Made by a program: the position numbers and the translations under genes. The notes under the pieces are model-generated. The model did no database searches. It saw only the letters and a program-made list of their open reading frames with translations, and was not told the origin of the DNA. DNA of 21,220 bases, from positions 1-21,220 of the forward strand of contig MCGO01000389.1 in the NCBI GenBank assembly GCA_002104985.1, written 5' to 3'. Origin of the DNA: Rhizoclosmatium globosum. Its lineage: Eukaryota; Chytridiomycota; Chytridiomycetes; Chytridiales; Chytriomycetaceae. Shown in pieces: positions 17,917 to 21,220 of this stretch (its first letter is position 1; the number at the start of each line of letters is the position of its first letter).

Positions 17917-18786
17917 ATGCCAATCATAAATCCAGACGCCGTGTTACCTTATCACTTAATAACAACACGCGAATCAACCACAGATCTTGAATCAGGACTG
18001 ATGGCATTCCGTCCGAACCCGTATCACGCTTCTAAGCTCAAAGAGTTGGCGAGTGTAGACACATACACTGAGAAACGAGGCGTTGGACATTTACTGAAAA
18101 AGTATTTTGAGCATTTAGGAGGGGTTGATTCCGATTATGGTTGGAAACGAGGATGGTCACAGTTTCACAACAGTTCTGGGATGGAAGTGAAACTGAAGAC
18201 CGCGTTTTTGAGGAGTTTGCTAGAAAGTGCAGGAGGTGCGGAGGTTTCAGATTGGGATTGGGGAGAAAGAGGTTTTGGTTCCTGTTGTTCCGTTTCGATT
18301 CAGGGAGTTTGATGGTGTAAGGAAGGCGGGTGTTTTGATGGATCGTGTTGTTCTGGTTTCGCAAGGAAAGGGGCTTACGAAGCAGGAGATTGAGAGTAGG
18401 CGTGAGGTTGCAGATTTGTTTTCTCAGGCAATGCATGTTGTGATTATGGAGTCAAAGTTGGAGGATGGATTTAATCGTGTCGTTGGGTTATTGCGTGAAG
18501 CGGAATGGGTGTGGATATTTGCTGAGGGCATCAGGGTAAATCAATTTGGGACTCCGATTCATGTGTTGTTGGCGGAATGGGTTGTGAAGGGGACATCAAC
18601 ATGCAATTATATTTTCAGATTGCGATGGACTGGCAACTGGATCGTTGCTAATACGGAAAGCAGCACTGAAAATCTTGGCTGAATCAGGAGAAAAGTAATG
18701 ACGCACAGAATTTGATGGATCTGTTGGTTCACAAGCTCAGTGGACACTTTACCGATGTGGACAATCCTGGATTGTACACTACATGA
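17917..18786 (+). CDS. Unrecognised protein, reading frame interrupted or spliced in several places
   Basis: The start ATG (17917) follows a C/T-rich promoter. The first frame (MPIINPDAVLPYHL...) runs to about 18230, a second continues from there to about 18535, and two further coding-like segments end with DNPGLYTT and the TGA at 18784-18786; an AATAAA follows at 18816. The first shift can be explained by a 46-bp intron (18187-18232, GTGAAA...GCAG) or by one extra base near 18236. The second involves an intron from 18536 (GTAAAT) ending at 18618 (TTTTCAG) or 18687. With the near acceptor, the downstream segment (DCDGLATGSLLIRKAALKIL) needs an indel in the GGG run before the donor and another in the AAAA run at about 18690. 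I do not recognise the family: mixed alpha/beta, about 225-260 residues, no signal peptide or membrane segment. A gene is likely; its exact structure is not. Confidence 0.45.
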
Positions 18787-18815
18787 AGTATTCTTGTTCA
18801 TTATTCCCTCAATTC

Positions 18816-18821
18816 AATAAA
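18816..18821 (+). terminator. Polyadenylation signal AATAAA of the gene at 17917-18786
   Basis: AATAAA lies 29 bases after the proposed stop and 42 bases before the start of the REP-like gene. It supports a transcript end here and helps to separate the two genes. Confidence 0.5.
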
Positions 18822-18863
18822 GTCTCTTGTCTCATTTTCCTTATTTGATTTGATTCGAAAACG

Positions 18864-20660
18864 ATGACAGAAACAAGAGAGAACCACTATGATGTCCTAA
18901 TTAGGGAACTGGAGCGACTGAATCCATCCTGGCAGCGTAACTATTATTGCTTAACACTCGTTGCTCTAACACAACTCCGCAGTGCTCTTTCCCGCAACGG
19001 CCTCAAAGTCGTCCATGTTGATCCAAACGAAACCTACGGCGAACTTGGCGCAGTTCTCAACTTGAAAGAAACACTGGATCTAAGTCATTTTGAAGGCGGG
19101 GAAAAGGTGGAACCCGAAGGTGGGTCTGGACTGGTTCCTTACACATCAGCACTGACATACCTAAAACAGACAAGGAAAACCCTCGAATCCCTCCTGAAAG
19201 AATCTCGAAAATACTGCATCGAATTAAGCCCGAAACTCATCTTCTCAAGCGGAGACCTTGTGTCCACAATGATTGCTTCAAACGTCTCGAATTACCTTGA
19301 GTTCCGTGCCCTTGGACAACACACATGGTCTGGGAGGACAAATTCGAGGCCGTTCCGTGCAGTAAAGAGGATATCTTCAAGAACGAGAGTATTGGGTTGT
19401 TGGAGAAACGTAGGTTGATGAAGTTGCTTTCGCAGTTTGTGCCGGCTGCGACAACTGTTGCAAGTGAGGGTGATTCTGAGGGTGCGGAGAAATCTGTGGA
19501 AGAAGTCGTTGATCCGGAGGAAGGGATGCCGTTTATTGCGTTTCTGGAGAAGCAAGGGTTGTCAACCAAGAGTTGTGCGATTCTCTTTAATGCCATTGGG
19601 TTGTTTGTAGGAGCTCAGGATCGAGATAATAGTAAGGCGTTTTAATTTCGGCAATTTGGAATACTGATTTGGAGTTAGTCACCAAGAAGGAAGGCGTTGA
19701 GGCGATTAAGCAATACCTTGGATCCATAGGTCGATTTGGAGTGACGCCGTTCCTCAGTGGTGTGTACGGAACTTCTAGTGAAGTCTCGCAGGCTTTCTGC
19801 AGGTGGATTGATTCATTCTGAGTGTGGTAATATTTCTAAACATTCCAACGTCAAGAGTCTGTGCTGTTCATGGAGGCACCTACATTCTTGGATTCAAGCC
19901 AACTAATGTATCTCGCGTTTCTTTGGATGGCGAATCTACTTTTGTTGTCAAATCGAAGGACATTGATGACGATTCAAACGTGGAGTTGACTGCAAAGTGG
20001 ATCATCACATCTCCAAGCTGTGCATCCAAGTTCAGCGAATCTTTAGAATCTGTGGGAATTCGTTCAACTGTCAAGACAAAGAGGTGAGTACCCACTGACA
20101 ATCGTTTTTGAAAACTGATTGGAAAGTTAAGAATATCTCGTTGTGTTGCGATTTGATACCAAGCTTGAAAACATTGGAGAGCCAGGGCTTATTGTGATTC
20201 CTCCAAAGGAGAATGGGAAAGCTGGTGCAATTGGACTTCAGCATTCCCAAACACTTTGGTCAGCCCAGCTGGAAAATGTGAGTACGATGATTTCTCCAGA
20301 CTTCATGTCTAAACTTAAATCATAGACATTCTATACCTTTCAATGAAGTCTGATGATACATCAACGGCAAGAGAAGATTTGGAGGGTATTTTGAAGACTG
20401 TTTTGAGTGCTGGTTCTGCTCGATCAGAAGAAGGAAACGAGATGGATTCCGTAGCTCCACTCGCGACAGTGTATGTCACACAAACAGTGCGTGATAGTGA
20501 CGTGCAGCATGGAAATGATCGAGTTCTTGTTACCAGCGATTGGAGCCAGTCTATCAGCTTCGAAGAGAACATTAAGGAAGCCAAGAAGCTATTTGAGAGC
20601 ATCGTTGGAAAAGGAGTTGAATTCATGCCTGCTGTTGAAGGGGCCGGAGATGATGAATAA
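18864..20660 (+). CDS. MRS6: Rab escort protein (REP/Mrs6) homolog with broken reading frame
   Basis: REP presents Rab GTPases to geranylgeranyl transferase II and is essential in yeast. Coding blocks match in order: NHYDVLI, then GTGATESILAA (dinucleotide-fold loop), LSRNGLKVVHVDPNETYGE, KLIFSSGDLVSTMIASNVS, WEDKFEAVPCSKEDIFKN, EKRRLMKLL, RFGVTPFLSGVYG, FCRVCAVHGGTYILG, ISRCVAI, and a C-terminal acidic GAGDDE. Introns: 18937-18982, 19632-19678, 19803-19855, 20084-20131 and 20278-20325 (46-53 bp), mostly with good donors and branch sites. About 518 codons against about 600 in yeast. The frame breaks at four places: a base is missing near 18905 (GGG run) and 19315 (CACACA run), one is extra near 20152 (TTT), and phase is off by one at the last intron (AAAA run before 20278). 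Either indel errors in the sequence or a decaying copy. GDI is the related alternative, but the long linker and C-terminus favour REP. Confidence 0.75.
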
Positions 20661-20692
20661 AGTAGAATTAAATAACCTGCTCAAACTGTGCC

Positions 20693-21028
20693 ATGACCAT
20701 CCGCATTTTCCTGCCATTGCACATGCGCGGGTGTTCAAGTTCATCCGTTCTAGTTGGATGGAAGTTCGAGGCGACGGACGGGGCGAAAGTGTTTGTTGTT
20801 GCGGCAAAGTGCGATGTTCCAGGCCAGCCCAGCGAGGCTTTCGGACACGCGGAGGCGGCGGCGGTCGGACAAATACTTGGAAAGAAAAGAGTGGAAGAGA
20901 ACGTGGATTTGGTGAAGGAGACTTTGACAGGACAAGGTTGGATCGTGCTTGATTGGGACTTGAATGCGAAGCTGCCAATGCTCCAGTATGTTGTGCATTC
21001 GATCTATTCGATTGATAAGCTTGTTTAA
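20693..21028 (+). CDS. Unrecognised small protein
   Basis: An uninterrupted frame of 111 codons with ATG at 20693. From about residue 19 (VLVGWKFEATDGAKVFVVAAK...FGHAEAAAV...GWIVLDWDLNAKLPMLQYVVHSI) it looks like a folded alpha/beta protein. The first 18 residues are less convincing. An alternative N-terminus in another frame, starting at the ATGs at 20650/20653 that overlap the REP stop (MNKVELNNLLKL...HARVFKFIRSS), looks more protein-like and would join after a one-base shift near 20748. That would be one more frame break in this part of the window. The HAE triplet recalls zinc-dependent deaminases, but the matching PCxxC is missing, so I do not propose that. Function unknown. Confidence 0.5.
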   Translation: MTIRIFLPLHMRGCSSSSVLVGWKFEATDGAKVFVVAAKCDVPGQPSEAFGHAEAAAVGQILGKKRVEENVDLVKETLTGQGWIVLDWDLNAKLPMLQYVVHSIYSIDKLV

Positions 21029-21152
21029 CCTTGTTGAACCTCATCAATTGGGTATTTGCAGCTCATTCATTGATGGAAACAACAAGTCAATAGCTCAACC
21101 ATCCGCTGAATTCTACTTTTACAAACAACCACGCTCAATTGCACTACAATAT

Positions 21153-21220
21153 ATGTCTCTCGATCCCCTCATTCTTGATCTCTCTGTTGCCCGGAGTCTT
21201 ATGCCGACAAACTCACATTC
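21153..21220 (+). CDS. Possible start of a gene running off the window
   Basis: From the ATG at 21153 the frame (MSLDPLILDLSVARSLMPTN...) is open to the last base. The preceding 120 bases hold no gene and are C/A-rich near the start, as before other genes here. Twenty-two codons are too few to identify anything. Confidence 0.3.
   Translation, partial: MSLDPLILDLSVARSLMPTNSH

Noticed and set aside
17408..17929. 173-codon open frame on the plus strand before the gene at 17917
   Set aside because: Low-complexity content with no domain, and it overlaps the start of the better-supported gene in another frame; most of it is the C/T-rich promoter.
20693..21028. Cytidine-deaminase assignment from the HAE triplet
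   Set aside because: The second zinc motif PCxxC is absent and the surrounding pattern does not fit, so the triplet is not enough.
1..21220. CRISPR arrays, tRNA or rRNA genes, transposons, secondary-metabolite cluster
   Set aside because: No repeated spacers, no tRNA-like arms with conserved T-loop, no transposase or reverse transcriptase motifs, and no biosynthetic core enzyme were seen; the neighbouring genes are unrelated housekeeping and regulatory genes.

Overview
The window looks like nuclear DNA of a fungus. Evidence: two genes encode Zn2Cys6 (zinc binuclear cluster) regulators, almost every gene is split by short GT-AG introns (mostly 46-80 bp, with CTAAC/CTGAT-like branch sites before the 3' splice site), intergenic gaps are short, and genes lie on both strands without operons. 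Homologs of BORCS5 and of TRAP-beta, both absent from budding yeast, and a possible Crinkler-like N-terminus hint at an early-diverging, chytrid-like fungus. That placement is inference and cannot be proven here. All exon structures were worked out by hand from splice signals, reading phase and recalled family similarity; no search was run.

Layout. 1-630: C-terminal part of a chromate (CHR family) transporter, cut by the window edge. 1009-1712: a short Zn2Cys6 regulator. 1771-3491 (-): protein with two RRMs, an unusual N-terminal domain and an OST-HTH-like tail. 4155-5902 (-): secreted M14A procarboxypeptidase. 6066-7000 (-): BORCS5-like lysosome-positioning subunit. 7047-9071 (-): Pet127, mitochondrial RNA processing. 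9142-10115 (+): TRAP-beta-like ER translocon subunit, divergent from PET127. 10854-11222 (+): small secreted eight-cysteine protein. 11269-12544 (-): short Rsm22/METTL17 mitoribosome assembly factor. 12626-14153 (+): Rim2/SLC25A33-36 pyrimidine nucleotide carrier, divergent from RSM22. 14310-14900 (+): GNAT acetyltransferase. 15035-17100 (+): full-length Zn2Cys6 regulator. 17917-18786 (+): unrecognised gene. 18864-20660 (+): Rab escort protein (REP/Mrs6). 20693-21028 (+): unrecognised ORF. 21153-end: possible start of another gene.

Genes in concert. PET127, RSM22 and RIM2 all serve mitochondrial gene expression (RNA processing, ribosome assembly, nucleotide supply) and lie within about 7 kb. 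Two of the three start from very short divergent promoters. The rest is a mix of endomembrane, secreted and regulatory functions.

Most notable: (1) many coding regions switch abruptly from C-rich to G-rich on the sense strand partway through the gene, whichever strand they are on; (2) the RRM protein has a domain combination I do not recognise; (3) reading-frame breaks cluster between about 18.2 and 20.8 kb, damaging the REP gene and probably its neighbours while everything to the left is intact; (4) the Rsm22 homolog lacks the usual N-terminal region but keeps its four cluster cysteines.
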